From Trichaptum fuscoviolaceum (lineage: Eukaryota; Basidiomycota; Agaricomycetes; Hymenochaetales; Trichaptaceae), in NCBI GenBank assembly GCA_910574455.1, contig CAJSYZ010000011.1, positions 4,014,941 through 4,078,940 on the forward strand: a stretch of 64,000 bases of DNA, written 5' to 3'. Positions 10,905 through 22,089 of the stretch are shown here, in pieces. Each line of letters starts with the position of its first letter. Within the stretch, counting starts at the first letter, position 1. The notes under the pieces were generated by a model. It worked only from the letters and a program-made list of their open reading frames with translations. It ran no database searches and was not told the origin of the DNA. Position numbers and translations under genes: made by a program.

Positions 10905-13119
10905 TTAGTTCTCAACAGCTGTCAACTTCATAGGCATCACAGGCCGGTCTTGCTTAACTCCCTTAATCGATGGAGTAGCTAAGCCGCTCATATTCCAAAC
11001 GATCTCCTTGGAGCTCAACGCGAAGTTAAATGACTCCAAAAGGACGGATAAGACAAGCTCTGGGATTGGGTTCTGATGTGAGTCTTTGGCGAAACCAATT
11101 CAGATCGTCTTGCTCACTCATCTCTAGTTCGGAGAACTTGAAACCGCTGTCGGAAAAGTCAGTCGAGGAAAGAGAAGCCGCCATTCAACATGCTTACATG
11201 CATGCCCTTCCACCTCCGAGGAATGTCATCCTGCGAGATGTTAGTCAGAATCACTCTCCCACACTGTCCAAGCAGCTGATACTCACATAGACGAGTACAC
11301 GCCAGGAAGGCGTACTTTTGCTACTTCATCTGGAGATTTCCCGATCCAGCGCTCAGGCTTCCACTCCTTCGCATCATCCCCCCAGATCTCCTCACTGCGA
11401 TTAGCGTTAAATATCGAAATGATAATATCTGTGTTCTTGCGGAGGGGAATTTCCCGTATCTCGGAGTTGCCATCAACGGATTTGATGGGCCATAGGAGTG
11501 GAAGAACGACGTCTTTTCTCGTTCTGAAATAGTGTTGCACGTAAGCAACATGAGAAAGTGGAATATGGGGGAGATATAGAGGGTTCTCACGTTCGAGTGA
11601 GCTGCGATACAGGGGCGAACATGCGAAGAGTCTCTCTGCAGATCGCGTCAAGCCACGGAAGGTTCATCAACGTGTCGTAATCTAGATCACCATGCTCTCT
11701 TCGCGCTGCCGTCACCTCTTCTCGTACCTTCTTTTGGACATCTGGGTTGAGGCTGAGCTGGTGAAGGATTCGGCTGAGAGCTGACGTCGTAGTGTCATGC
11801 CCCGCAAATATGAACGTGCTGGATACGCAAATATAACCGTGAGTAAGCTTTCGATACATATTACTTATCGCGTACTTAAGTTGTCCCAGGAGTTCGTCTT
11901 CCGGAAGACGGTCTTCTTCACTTGAGGCTGAGTTAGCCTTGACTATTTAGCAGTCAGTTGAAACAGTCGATGATACCTTATTAAATCTTGACTCACGGAG
12001 AATGCTCAGAATGTCCTTTCCTTTTCCGACCTGCTGCACAACTGTATCGTCACCTTTTTCCAGCGCGTTTTTCTTCGCGTTATATACCTCCACGGACTGA
12101 TCATGCATAACATCGACAATATTCACGAGTTGTTGGATGGTCTTCGAAGGCCAAAGTTGAAGGACCTTACGGCGGAGCCAAGGGCTTCCAATGCGAACCA
12201 CGTATGGGAGGAACTCGCGGAGGACGTTAATCTTGAACGCCACGAGGCTAGAGAGTGACTAATAAGATCCTGGGACGAGCAGCTATAGAAGCAACGTACA
12301 TAAATGCCTTCATGGTGTCATGGTACTTGTTCGTTTTACTTTGGTCAAGTGAGTCAAATCGGTATCCCATACCCCCTTGCCCAATGTACTCAAGCGCAGC
12401 GCGGGACATCCAGGTGCTCATATCAATCTCCTCGTCTCCTTCAGCCACCTTCTTCGCGAGGATGTCGCGCAGCTGGTAGGCTATCGGATAGAATATTGGC
12501 ACAAGACCTCGCATATGTTTCGGAGAGAACACTGGGTTGAGCAACTTGCGCTGTTTCTTGTGATGATCTCCAAGTGTCGATAGGAGGCCGGCCCCGAATA
12601 CGACCATGTTATTACTACAAAGTGTTCAGCGTCTGGCTTAACGCTCTGCTGGTGTGTAGAGACTCACTCAATGAACGACGAAGTTTCCTCGTATGTGTAC
12701 TGGTCCTTGACTACAATGTGGTGCAAAGCAAGTGGATCAAACACATACAGCATTTCGCTCTACATAACCTGCTAAAAACCTTTATTCGTAGATGAAAGCT
12801 AGAGTAAACGTACCCCGAACAACCCATGGACTTTGCAGACTGCACCATATTTCTCCGCAAGATTACGATGGAAGTCCCATCCCTCTATGTCGAACAACTG
12901 CCCGAAATTCCCTAACGTAAGTGAGATTAAATGCCATTACTGAAGAGAAAGGAGCCGGAAACTTTCACCTTTGAACCAAGACGCACTTGGAGGTCCTGGA
13001 ATGTATGCCAGAGGGGACTTATTGACGAGTGGACGTATTAGACGCCAGATGATGTACGAGGTGCCCAGAAGAAGAGCGGTTTTGCTGATGCTGGAATCCA
13101 TTGTGGTGGAGCTTTCCAT
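10905..13119 (-). CDS. Cytochrome P450 monooxygenase, 11 exons
   Basis: A membrane-anchored class II P450. Exons in transcription order are 13119-12969 (N-terminal anchor, then LAYIPGPPSASW), about 12912-12815, about 12760-12667 (YVFDPLALHHIV), 12614-12300 (NNMVVFGAGLLSTLGDHH), 12247-11997, 11942-11876, 11818-11591, 11523-11287, 11230-11198, 11146-11118 and 11072-10905. The 11591-11818 exon carries the I-helix oxygen-binding motif AGHDTTTS and the K-helix ExxR (ETLR). PERW follows in 11287-11523. Two micro-exons of 33 and 29 nt together encode the heme loop FLGGGRACIGFKFSELEM, with its cysteine ligand split across the junction. All splice phases join correctly, so the gene looks functional. 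The substrate cannot be told from sequence. ATGs at 13164 and 13101 are alternative starts; 13119 is a compromise choice. Confidence 0.88.
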
Positions 13120-14739
13120 GCGGTTGATTGAGAGTCTGGTGTCTTGAAAGTTCGCTTTATACACGGAAAAGTCACAGCTCGGAGAATAAGTGCGCTTACG
13201 CTACTTACTGGACAAATCAGAAGGCCATGCAGAGCGCAAGGAGGTAAGCAAACAACCGATTTCTTGCTTCTATCCTTCCAATGCTTCTATTGACATGTCA
13301 ATGCAAAATACGTAGGCAATGGGCATGGGAACTCGTTGGTTTTTACGCACGCGCTTCATCTTATTACCGCGGTATTGGGGCTGCTTATTGGGCAGGCGGC
13401 ATCTGGTTACAAGCCCCGTTCCACCCTTGCAAGGCTTGAGCTAAATAATAGGAAGATTTTGATCTTTATTAAGCCATGCAAATTCTTGGATCAAATACTA
13501 TGACGTGCTCCAGAGACCCTTGCTGTACACCAGCTCGTGCAAAGTTCCGGGTATTATATCATGATATGACAGCAAAAGGCTCGGCGCCGGAAGCAACGTT
13601 GCAATACAGAAGAAGTACATACATACTTGTATGAGAAGGTTATACAGCCACGAGCCTGTGAACACGAAAATCCAATCACACAATAGTCAAGCTGATGACG
13701 ATGAAGAAGCTGTATTACGAAGAACATCCAAGAAGATTCTTACTGCACTTCTATTCTGTTCTTAATATGGTACCTTTTGTTCCCACAACACACAGCGCTG
13801 AACCCATTCGGGTGCGTCGAGGATCGTCAGAACTGCGGAACGGGACATTCTGACATAAAGGGACAGAGTCAGCGAATTTTCTTCTGTGTTCTATTCACAC
13901 TCATTCTCATCAAATCACTATAGAACTGTTGCTAAGTAAGGAATCCAATTGGACAAGTGTGTCAGGGACGTTGTCCGTGAACACTGATATGCTAATCGTG
14001 TAGTGTCAGCAATGTGTATGGAGAACCTATGTAGAGAGGGGTGAAACCATGATGAGCTACCGACAATTCCTGGTGCTGCTGTAAAGATCTTCATTCTCAT
14101 GCTTATTACTTATTCTCCCGATTTAGTCCACGGGAGCAACTCTGCAAACAACATTCGTCATCCGATAGAGCATGTGTTCTTAATATCGACTTCATTGCAT
14201 AGCTCCTGAAGGGGCCACAATTTAAAGTTGTTTAAGCACTGTTGTAGACCTCGAGCGGTTGAGGTCGCAAGAATTGAGCCAAGATAGGCAGAGTCAAAGA
14301 TTGAATAATTTGAAACATGCGTACTACAAAGACATGTATGTAAGTCACCATTTACTTCCAATTAAGAGTCCAGTATGAATAGTACATAATGAACCGAATA
14401 TGTATTCATACATCGCTGTAAAATATATACTCACATATACAGTTTGTATAATTGTGCAAACTTTGCTTTGATCAACTCCGCGCGCAGACTATCATGAACG
14501 GAATAATGAGTCAAAGAATTCATCTACCCGTGAATTGGAAGAGTAAGATCACAAAATACGTAGATAGTGGATAATTCATGCGTATCAGGTTTCCAGTTCT
14601 TGACATAGCTTCCTATTGTTTTACTTTTAATGTAACATGACTACATATAGGTAGAACGTAGTACATACTTTCACTTGTACAATCCACGGGTAATAACGAA
14701 GGATTAGGAGATCATCACTACTGTAGTTCTTAAGCAGCT
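13120..14739. other. intergenic, no supported gene
   Basis: A 1.6-kb AT-rich stretch between the P450 start and the F2 stop. It holds only short scattered frames with no recognisable product. Confidence 0.45.
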
Positions 14740-16191
14740 TCACACTACGCGAGAGCGCGTCCAGGTACTCCCCGCCAGATCAAGCGTCGTGCTAACGTCA
14801 ACACTAAACTCCTTGCATAGTTCTTCAGTCAAGAAAAGACCATGCTTTTTGTTGTGGTCCGTATACTCTGAGACATCCAGTGATCGTAGATTTCTCAGCT
14901 TGAGAAGCGGCGCGAGGATCTCCACAAGCTCTTTGTCTCTGGAAGCCGTGTCTTCCAGGCAGTCAAGGCTCTTGAAAATGTGTAAGTGCCGAAGAGACCT
15001 TGGGAGATCGAGTGCGGGGAGAGGAATGCCGAAGACGTAGGCGTGCAGTTTTTCCAGGGATGTGCAACCGTTCACCAAACACTGGAAGCTCGCCGGACAA
15101 TAAAACTCGTACAGAAACCCAGGCCTGAGCCGAAGTAGGCGAACTTCAAGCACCTTGAGATCCCTGAGAGCTGGGACCAAGACTGGTAGGAGGGCGCGAA
15201 TGGGATCTTGTACACCGCAGGGTTGAAAAGTCAAGTTTTGACGAATCTTCAGCTCATGAAGTGAGTAGTCTTCACGAGGCGTGAACAGCCAGGAGAGATG
15301 AGTAACGACACCAGTTGTCATCGTGCGGAATTCGAATAAGAGTCGCTTGAGGGACGCAGGCGGGGATTTGCGATTTCCGACGGACCACGGGGACGTAAAG
15401 ACAGAAGGGCCGGTACGGAATGTATATCCAATGACGGAGAGCGTGTGGAGGTTGTACAGATTTGAGACAGCGTCATTGAGTTGGCCCAATGTTTCGTCCG
15501 TCCAAACGGAGAGCTGAATATGAAGCGATTGGAGGCTGAGGGGGATTGAAGGAATAAATATCATCAGGGACAACTCTCCCTCGACCACGCCAAGGTTGTC
15601 CATAGTGATAGAAAGCGCGCGCAAGCGGTGAGTCCTCGCGAGGACAGAAGCTAGGTCGCGGAGAGTGTTGTTCGGAACGCCGCGTATGATATCCCTAAGC
15701 GCATCCATGCCTATGACATGCTGGAGCTCCTGAACCCACGGACCGCAGAAAGAACTTCGCGAAAACCTCACAAGCACGTGTGGACATTTGATGTCTATCC
15801 TGCTTCGGAGGGCAGCCTGAGCAGGCCTTGTAGACCTGCGACTCACAATACTCAGTGTCTTCAGGAGCTGCCTTTCTTCGAGCTCCGGTCGACCTAAGTG
15901 GCACGTGCATGACCTGGCATATCTGTCTCCCACCAATGGAGCTGGGAACCCGATGTATCCTTCCTTCAGACCCAGCTCCTCCCGAATGGTATCGCACACA
16001 AGCCCGATGATAATGTGTGAGGTGTCGTTCGCCGGAGTTGAGATATTGCCTACATATTGGTTAGCCAAGAGTTCGCTTTCGTCATCCGCATGCAGACAGC
16101 TGTTGAATGGAAGGACATTGAACAGAAGCTTAGTCTGCTCGTCGATGTAACTCTGCAAGCGACGGCCGAGTTCATCGCTGAAGAAAGTCAT
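14740..16191 (-). CDS. F-box-like / leucine-rich family protein (F2)
   Basis: The longest uninterrupted member (483 residues, one exon). The F-box-like part spans about residues 60-165: HIIIGLVCDTI, then ERQLLKTLSIVSRRSTRPAQ and SSFCGPWVQELQHVIG. The remaining 300 residues are leucine-rich-like: LSLQSLHIQLSVW, LYNLHTLSVIGY, PPASLKRLLFEF, WLFTPREDYSLHELKI, LRDLKVLEVRL, CTSLEKLHAYV, LRNLRSLDVSEY. Proteins of this shape in Agaricomycetes are usually treated as substrate receptors of SCF ubiquitin ligases; that is inference here. Other F genes have an intron after a 35-residue exon 1; in F2 that region is in frame and may be read through or spliced. TATA is at about 16265-16270. The inverted promoter pair at 16280-16304 carries matched changes in both half-sites. 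Confidence 0.75.
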   Translation of the reverse strand: MTFFSDELGRRLQSYIDEQTKLLFNVLPFNSCLHADDESELLANQYVGNISTPANDTSHIIIGLVCDTIREELGLKEGYIGFPAPLVGDRYARSCTCHLGRPELEERQLLKTLSIVSRRSTRPAQAALRSRIDIKCPHVLVRFSRSSFCGPWVQELQHVIGMDALRDIIRGVPNNTLRDLASVLARTHRLRALSITMDNLGVVEGELSLMIFIPSIPLSLQSLHIQLSVWTDETLGQLNDAVSNLYNLHTLSVIGYTFRTGPSVFTSPWSVGNRKSPPASLKRLLFEFRTMTTGVVTHLSWLFTPREDYSLHELKIRQNLTFQPCGVQDPIRALLPVLVPALRDLKVLEVRLLRLRPGFLYEFYCPASFQCLVNGCTSLEKLHAYVFGIPLPALDLPRSLRHLHIFKSLDCLEDTASRDKELVEILAPLLKLRNLRSLDVSEYTDHNKKHGLFLTEELCKEFSVDVSTTLDLAGSTWTRSRVV

Positions 16192-16279
16192 AGTCTGGAA
16201 GAGATGGAGAAATAGAGAGATGGAGAGAAGGAGATGGGACTAAAGCGAACAAAGATGACTTGGCTTTATACACCCAGAC

Positions 16280-16304
16280 TGTGGCTCATCCAACAGAAGC
16301 CACA
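16280..16304 (-). promoter_or_regulatory. Inverted TGTGGCT/AGCCACA box of F2
   Basis: Both half-sites differ from the family TGTGGTT/AACCACA by one base, and the changes keep them exact reverse complements. They sit just upstream of the TATA box at about 16265. Farther out (about 16305-16319) is the shared ATTGTTTGGTC-like block on the minus strand. Confidence 0.55.
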
Positions 16305-16319
16305 AATGACCAAACAATA

Positions 16320-16958
16320 GCTTCGTTTTCGTTGATGCATTGTAGTTAACCACATTGGCCACCACAATCTAATTTGTCATATGTCGCTCGAAATCTTTGT
16401 CGGGAAAGTGCTTACCACGGCGTCTGTCTTAGGCTTACAGGAGCAGTTAGGAGTCATGAGTAAAATCTCTTTTTAGCAGTTCTAACAAGTATAGGGAGAT
16501 AATGGAGCGTTGAAGATGATAAGGGCCTAAGCCTTGGTCGGGAGGTCGGCACGACTCGGACCCGGAGAATCTCACGGTCACAAGCAACTGGCAGTGCCGA
16601 TGGCAAGCCGGTCATAGTGCCGAGAGCCTGAGAGAGGCTCTGCCAGTATTAAGTGTGCCGTAGACGCGCCGGCCGACGGCCGCGGATGCCGCAGATACAC
16701 CACTTATTGAAATATAGATGGTGATTCATAACTTTCCATTGACTTCTCTCTGCACTCGATGCATATATCTCATATTATCGCCTGTATCTCAAAGCCTTTA
16801 CTGTCCTTTGTCTGGAATTGTATCATATAGAAAAGTAAATTACATCATTCATATCCAATTATTCCTACAACCAAAATATCAGGTCAAGAGTGAAGACTGC
16901 GAAATAACAGACTTTGGACAAAGAAGGGAGAGCTTAAGATAGCCACTCGTGCGACTCG
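16320..16958. other. intergenic, GC-rich patch, no supported gene
   Basis: A GC-rich patch at 16520-16690 contains short self-complementary stretches (cggccgacggccg near 16670). I cannot assign it to a known element. Confidence 0.35.
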
Positions 16959-18414
16959 CTACTCATAACACGAGAAGCAGTTAGTCACTGACTCGTTCTC
17001 GGCCACCGTATACTCGATACCAGCCCTTATGCAGAGTTCTTCTGTCTTGAACAGGTTCTGCTCGCCATCGTAGCTCTCGAGCTCTGATATGTTCACTGAC
17101 CGAAGATTACGATGACTGAGAAGCGGTGTGAGTATCTTCACGAGCCGATTGTCATCCGACGCCAAGTTTTCTTCGGCATCAAATGTCTTGAAGACGTACA
17201 GGCGTTTCAAAGATCCTGGCAGGAGGAGCGCGGGAACAGGGACATCAATGATATCTGCGTGCAACTCCTCCAAGTGAATGCAACCTTCTATCAAGGTCTG
17301 AAAGCTCTCCGGACAATACAGCACACTGAAGAGGAATTTGACTTTCGATAAGCGGACCTCGAGAATCCTAAGGTCCTCTAACACTGGAGACAAAACTGGC
17401 AGGAGAGCTCGAACAGCGTCTCTAACGCCGACAAAGAGTAATGTTGCATCGTGGCGAATCCGTAGCTCGTGAAGGGAGTAGCCGTTTTGAGGGGTGAATA
17501 ACCAGGAGAGATGCGGAATGACCTCTTTGGTCAGCGAGCGAAACTGTAGTAGGAGGCGCTTAAGGGACGCTGGGGGCGAGGATGTTTGCGCTGCATGGAG
17601 AGATTGTGACTCATCCGCGTAGGCCGTGAAACAATCGCCCATAATGGAGAGCGTGGTGAGACGATGGAGGTCGGAGACGACGCCGCGAAGTTCGCAAAGT
17701 GAGTCGTCTGTCCACTGGTACAGGTGGAGATGGAGCACTTGGAGGCCGCGCGGGGCTGACGAGAGGAAGGGGGTTAAGCGAAATGGGCCGACAGCATGAA
17801 TCAAGTTCTCCATGGCAAGAGAAAGCGCTTTCAGGTTCGGAAGCCGTTCGAAGACCTTGCCCAGCGTATCCAGCGTGTTGTCGTGCGCGTTGCAGACAAC
17901 GTCTCTGACGGTGCCAATCTGCATGAAATGAAAGAACTCTTGCACCCATTCTCCGCAAAAGCGGCTCTGCAAGAATTGTTTGAGCTCGGTCGGGGAGTGC
18001 ACGTCTGACCGGCGTCGAAGGGCGACCCGGGCTGGTCCCGTCCAGGCGCGATGTACGAGACTCATGGCCTTCAGCGTCTGACGCTCTTTGGAATCCAGAC
18101 GAGCTGGGCGACATGAGTTGGATAGTTTTTCCACGACGACTGAGGTGGGGAAGTCCATGTAGGATTCTTGGAGCTTCATGTCCATTGACAGAGAGTCGCA
18201 GACAAAGTCGACGACTAGGTGTGGGATGGTGCCGTTATGCGTTGGGGAATTCCCTATAGATAGCTTAGTGAGTGGTTGAAGTGTCGTTCAGCTCTTCGAA
18301 TGACTTACGAAAGAAAGCTTGAAGCTTGCGTTCTGCTAGTTCATCTTGGAATTTGTACAAGAGATGGATGAATCTATCACTAGCGAGCTGAGAAGTGGGA
18401 TCGTCTACGGACAT
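16959..18414 (-). CDS. F-box-like / leucine-rich family protein (F3), two exons
   Basis: Exon 1 is 18414-18309 and exon 2 is 18253-16959, joined in phase across a 55-bp intron. The product is 466 residues. Exon 1 encodes the family signature FQDELAERKLQAFF. Exon 2 begins with the SPTHNGTIPHLVVDFVCDSL block, followed by the F-box-like LKAMSLVHRAWTGPARVALR and RFCGEWVQEFFHFM. Leucine-rich units then run to LLSHRNLRSVNISELESYDG. The C-terminus is full length compared with F2. There is no stop or frameshift, so this is probably a working copy. Promoter pair at 18492-18516. It is the best template for judging damage in the other copies. Confidence 0.8.
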
Positions 18415-18491
18415 GGTTTCTTATACGTGGATAGAAGATGAAAGACCTGTGTTTGCATTTGTCTCACGCGCTGTATATGTAGTTGAATGAT

Positions 18492-18516
18492 TGTGGTTCT
18501 GCAAACATCAACCACA
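18492..18516 (-). promoter_or_regulatory. Inverted TGTGGTT/AACCACA box of F3
   Basis: TGTGGTT at 18492-18498 and AACCACA at 18510-18516 (spacing 11), upstream of a TATA-like tgtatatgtag at about 18472-18482 and 78 bp from the ATG. Confidence 0.5.
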
Positions 18517-18709
18517 GAGGAACAAACAAAGGGCACCCTTTCGTGTGTCACTTGTCACTGCAATGATAATCATATTTAGTCATATGCACTGGAAACGGTT
18601 TCGTCAATCTTGACCGTCGTCTATCTGTGTATAGGGCTTCAAAATGTTGATCCACAGTTGTTACTTCTTGTTCTTTCCTTGAAACAAGTATGCTTTATAA
18701 ATTTTAGAT

Positions 18710-19073
18710 ATGCTGGTGAATCATTCTTATTTTCTTAACACTATACAAAGGTATGCCAATAATCTCGGCGGCCCAACAAAATCAGGCATCAACATATTCA
18801 ACTATGACGACGATTGCTACATTCTTCTCTGCAGTGATAGCTACAACCTTACAATCTACTTACAATCAAACCGCCACGGTTCTAGACAACGTCGTCAATG
18901 CATTTCTATCCTCATCACTCATATTCAGCATTGGGTCTGCGGTGAATAGCCTGCTGGTTATGTCCTGGAAGCGTTCTTTCATGTACGTGTACCCTTTTCT
19001 CGAGTTAAAGCAACCACTGATTGGAGGCAAAGACGGGCCCCTAATGATCATCTTACTATCTCTGACGGCATAA
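18710..19073 (+). pseudogene. T-family membrane protein fragment (T1)
   Basis: The open stretch at 18753-19073 encodes only the first membrane block of the T family: AAQQNQASTYSTMTTIATFF, then NVVNAFLSSSLIFSIGSAVN and SWKRSFMYVYPF. It closely matches the corresponding part of T2 (35055-35350). The upstream exons and the downstream helices and tail present in T2 are missing; the sequence goes straight into the 3' flank shared with T2. It is a truncated relic, convergent with F4. Confidence 0.65.
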
Positions 19074-19325
19074 CATGTAATACAGCATATCTATGGAGAT
19101 ATACATTACATGAAACAGGCTCATCGTATCAATGTAGTTCCATAAAACAGCAGCATATAAAGTTCATATATTTCTCATATTCAAGAACTCCAACAACTAA
19201 ATAACATAACATCAGAGTAAGACTGCGAGACAACAGCAACCAAAGGGTTAGAATGAACGGAAACTAAGAGATCACCATCGACCAGTACAGTAACCTATAC
19301 ATAACATGAAATGCAGGGCGACCTG

Positions 19326-20550
19326 TCATTCGAACACTTGCAAACTCTGCAGAGACCTAGGCAGCTCGAGCTTAGGGACAGGATGGCCAATCAGTTGCGT
19401 ATGCAGCTTTTCCAAGGACGTGCACTGATCCATCAGAGCCTGGAAGCTCTCCGGGAAATAGACCAGCGTGCACGACCCGTTGTGTCTGACTTTCGACAAG
19501 AGCAGCTCGAGGACCTTGAGCTCCGCTAGCACGGGCGACAAGATCGGCAAGAGTGCGTCGATGGCGTCTCGGACGCCGCCGGAGCCGCACTTCCTGTTGT
19601 GCCGGATGCGCAGCTCGTGCAGGGTGTATCCTTCGCGCGGGGTGAACAGCCAGGCGAGGTGCGGAATGGCGTCTTTTTCAAGCACGCAGAACCGAAGGTG
19701 GAGGCGCTTGAGGGACGCGGGCGGGACGGCGGATTCTGCAACATAGAGAAATTGGGATTCATCCGCGTCGGCCGTGAAGCTTTCGCCCATGATGGAGAGC
19801 GTGTGCAGGCGACGGAGGACGGAGACGACACCACGGAGTTCGCAGAGCGAGTCGGCTGTCCACTGGTGTAGATAGATATGGAGCACTCGAAGGCCGCGTG
19901 GGGCTGGTAAGAAGATGGGTGCGAGACGGAACGCGCCGACGTCACTAATCCCGTTCTCCAATGCGAAAGAAAGCACTTTCAGGTTCGAAAGGTACTCGAA
20001 CACCCTGCTTAGCACCTCGCGCGGGTTACCGGGTGCGTTGCTGACAACGGCGCTGACGGCGCTGAGAGGCATGGAATAGGCGAACTCCTGTACCCATTTG
20101 CCGCAGAAGCGGCTGCGCAGGAAACGGAGGAGTTCGTCTGGGGAGTGCACGTCTGACCGGCGGCGGAGGGCGCGCCGGGCTGGCCCCGTCCAGGCGCGAT
20201 GTACGAGGCTCATGGCCTTCAGCGTCTTCCGTTCCTTGGAGCGCAGACGAGCCGGGTGGCATGCGTCGGATGGTTGGTCCCCGAAGACGGGGGCGGGGAA
20301 GTCCATGAAGGACTCTTGGAGGTTCATGTCCTCTAACAGTGAGTCGCAGACAAGGTCGACGACGAGGTGAGGGATTGCGCCCGTGTGCGTTGGGGAGCTC
20401 CCTATAGATAACTTGGTGAGTGGTTGATTTGCTGTTCAACTCTCTGAGTAACTTACGAAGGAAGGCTTGAAGTTTTTGTTCCGCTACTTCATCTTGGTAT
20501 TTATGCCAGGAACGGATGACACTTTCACTGGCGACTACAGAAGCGGCCAT
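19326..20550 (-). CDS. F-box-like / leucine-rich family protein (F4), two exons
   Basis: Exon 1 is 20550-20457 and encodes MAASVVASESVIRSWHKY and then AEQKLQAFL. Exon 2 is 20401-19326. They join in phase across a 55-bp intron ending ctatag. The protein has the F-box-like block (TLKAMSLVHRAWTGPARRAL, SRFCGKWVQEFAYSM) and leucine-rich units up to LPRSLQSLQVFE, where it stops. It lacks the last 60 or so residues that F2 and F3 have, as do F7, F8 and F9. It is uninterrupted and probably expressible. TATA at 20610-20616; promoter pair at 20628-20653. The copy at 36446-37670 is nearly identical but broken. Confidence 0.75.
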
Positions 20551-20627
20551 GGTTTCTTAGACGAGTGGATGGAAGTTAGAAGACAGAGTTGTGTTCGTAT
20601 ATGTCATCCTTTATAACCATCAGAATT

Positions 20628-20653
20628 TGTGGTTCAACCAAACAAAAACCGCA
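20628..20653 (-). promoter_or_regulatory. Inverted promoter box of F4
   Basis: On the minus strand TGCGGTT (one base from TGTGGTT) is followed after 12 bp by AACCACA, then by TATAAAGG about 60 bp before the ATG. The ATTGTTTGGTC block lies just upstream. Confidence 0.5.
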
Positions 20654-20873
20654 AAAGACCAAACAATGGGGCATGTTTTCGCATCCCATTGTTGGAGCCA
20701 CAGACTCATATTTAGTCCTACGCATTATTAATTCTTCGAACGAAAGTGCGTTTGCGGATGCTGAATTGAGCACCCATAAGCCTTCATGTTGTTCCCGAGA
20801 TTCGAGGGAAGTACATCGCATTGTCAGGGACTGCAAGCTCGGATCGCTGCACTCCGCGCGCCATCAGCGAGCT

Positions 20874-21330
20874 TCAAGCTGCCGGAGCATTGGCGTCAGA
20901 ACTTAAAGGGCGCGGAGAATCAGCCTTTCGTCTTCCTGTCCCCAGAAACAGCTTTTCCTTACGCGCTTGAGCGCTTGAGCTCGTGGAGTGAGTGAGTAGT
21001 CTTCGCGGGGTGGGAGGGATTTCGGAAAGGATAGTACTGGATAACGGCGCCTCTGCCACCCCCCTGGCTCAGATTGTCGCGCCGACTGGAAGCGCACGAA
21101 GGTAGGGATCTCGTACGAGCGCCGAGAGCAGGCTTTCACATACGTCCCTTGGAAACTGACGTGTAATGTCTCTGATAGCAAGTATGCCTATCAGATAGTG
21201 AATTTCCTGCACCCATGCGCTGCAAGAGGAGCTCCATAAGAACCTCTCGAGGACTTCTTTACTGCTGATAGATTGGAGTGCAGACTGAGCTGGGAATCTC
21301 CTCGCAGAATGGACAACGCTCATGCGCATG
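20874..21330 (-). pseudogene. Degenerate F-box-like gene piece joined to P1
   Basis: Residues such as SKEVLERFLWSSSCSAWVQE, then IHYLIGILAIRDITRQ and LVRDPYLRAL, match the F-box-like half of the F family. A second piece (KTTHSLHELK near 20990) matches the WLFTPREDYSLHELK region. The middle is deleted and frames are broken. The same chimeric arrangement recurs at 38050-38600 and 60230-60600. Confidence 0.55.
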
Positions 21331-21748
21331 TAGATCCGTATGATGCCGAGCATCTTGGTCGAGAAATCATTGGGAAAGCGTGGCGCGCAGAAGTTGAGGG
21401 CGTTTGCGGTGAAGTTCGCTTCGAGGCATCGACCTCGATTATGGCTTAGTCCTCGTCGTAGCCGCGCGCCTCGCTGCCGATGAGCGGGGCGAGGACAAGG
21501 TGGCCCAGGACGCGATTGTCCATGTCCGCCCAGCGTGTGGAGACGTCGACGAAGAACATGTGCAGCTCGTCTATCGCACAAGTCATGTCCTCCAGCTTCT
21601 CCCATTCCCAGCCCACGTTCTCTTGGCAGGTGAGTATGAGTGGATGCAAGTGCTTAGTGATATCTTGCGAAGAATCTTGAGGTTTTGTTGCGTCGACACT
21701 GTCTTGAGGCTCGAGGACGCTTCCACTGGCGGGTTTTCGCTTGCTCAA
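21330..21748 (-). pseudogene. Serine-protease-like gene relic (P1), central part
   Basis: The frame at 21446-21748 includes LEDMTCAIDELHMFFVDVST and then RWADMDNRVLGHLVLAPLIG. These are the central blocks of the P family, seen more completely at 32163-33190. The C-terminal GDSG part is missing; downstream the sequence fuses to an F-box-like piece. The 5' side is cut short 50 bp before the retrotransposon at 21801. Confidence 0.5.
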
Positions 21749-21800
21749 GAATCGTGGTAAAATAAGTCCATTATAAGCTACTAACTTAAAGTTACTTTAC
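21715..21800 (+). repeat. 86-bp direct repeat flanking the retrotransposon, left copy
   Basis: Begins ggacgcttcc and ends gttactttac. It is identical base for base to 29293-29378, directly after the other end of the element. Confidence 0.9.
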
Positions 21801-22050
21801 TCGAGGTTTAAAAAGTACTTTGGTATTTAAATGGGTCTAATCGAGTACACCAGACATGCGGATCAGTACAAGAGCAGACCATTTCGGATGTCCAAAATCT
21901 GAGACATCCGAATTCACTTATTACCTAGCGACCTAGGATACGTGAGCGCTTGCTCTCTTTTCCAGCGCTCACGTTGTTGCTAGGTAAGTATTATTGAGAC
22001 CTCTCTTTTCCAGCGCTTACGTTGTTGCTAGGGTATTGCGTTTAGAGCAC
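21801..22050 (+). repeat. Split direct repeat A1
   Basis: 250 bp, starting tcgaggttta and ending tttagagcac; repeated at 28765-29014. It contains two tandem units of about 30 bp with the core cagcgctcacgttgttgcta (cagcgcttacg in the second). It also has a perfect 10-bp hairpin (acgtgagcgc / gcgctcacgt) at 21940-21974. Confidence 0.88.
21940..21974 (+). other. Perfect 10-bp inverted repeat in A1
   Basis: acgtgagcgc and gcgctcacgt separated by 15 bp, with an outer acctagc/gctaggt pair as partial extension. It may act in first-strand priming, RNA packaging or recombinase binding; this is inference. Confidence 0.5.
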
Positions 22051-22089
22051 ATTGTACTCGAGTACCGTACTGCGTACCTAGAGGAGTCT

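Larger units (their letters stand above)
18750..21000 (+). repeat. Direct segmental duplication, copy 1 (T1-F4)
   Basis: Matches 35050-38110: T piece, shared 3' flanks, F gene, promoter and the degenerate F piece. T1 lacks the T2 sequence corresponding to about 35350-36240. The F4/F6 part is nearly identical. Confidence 0.75.
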
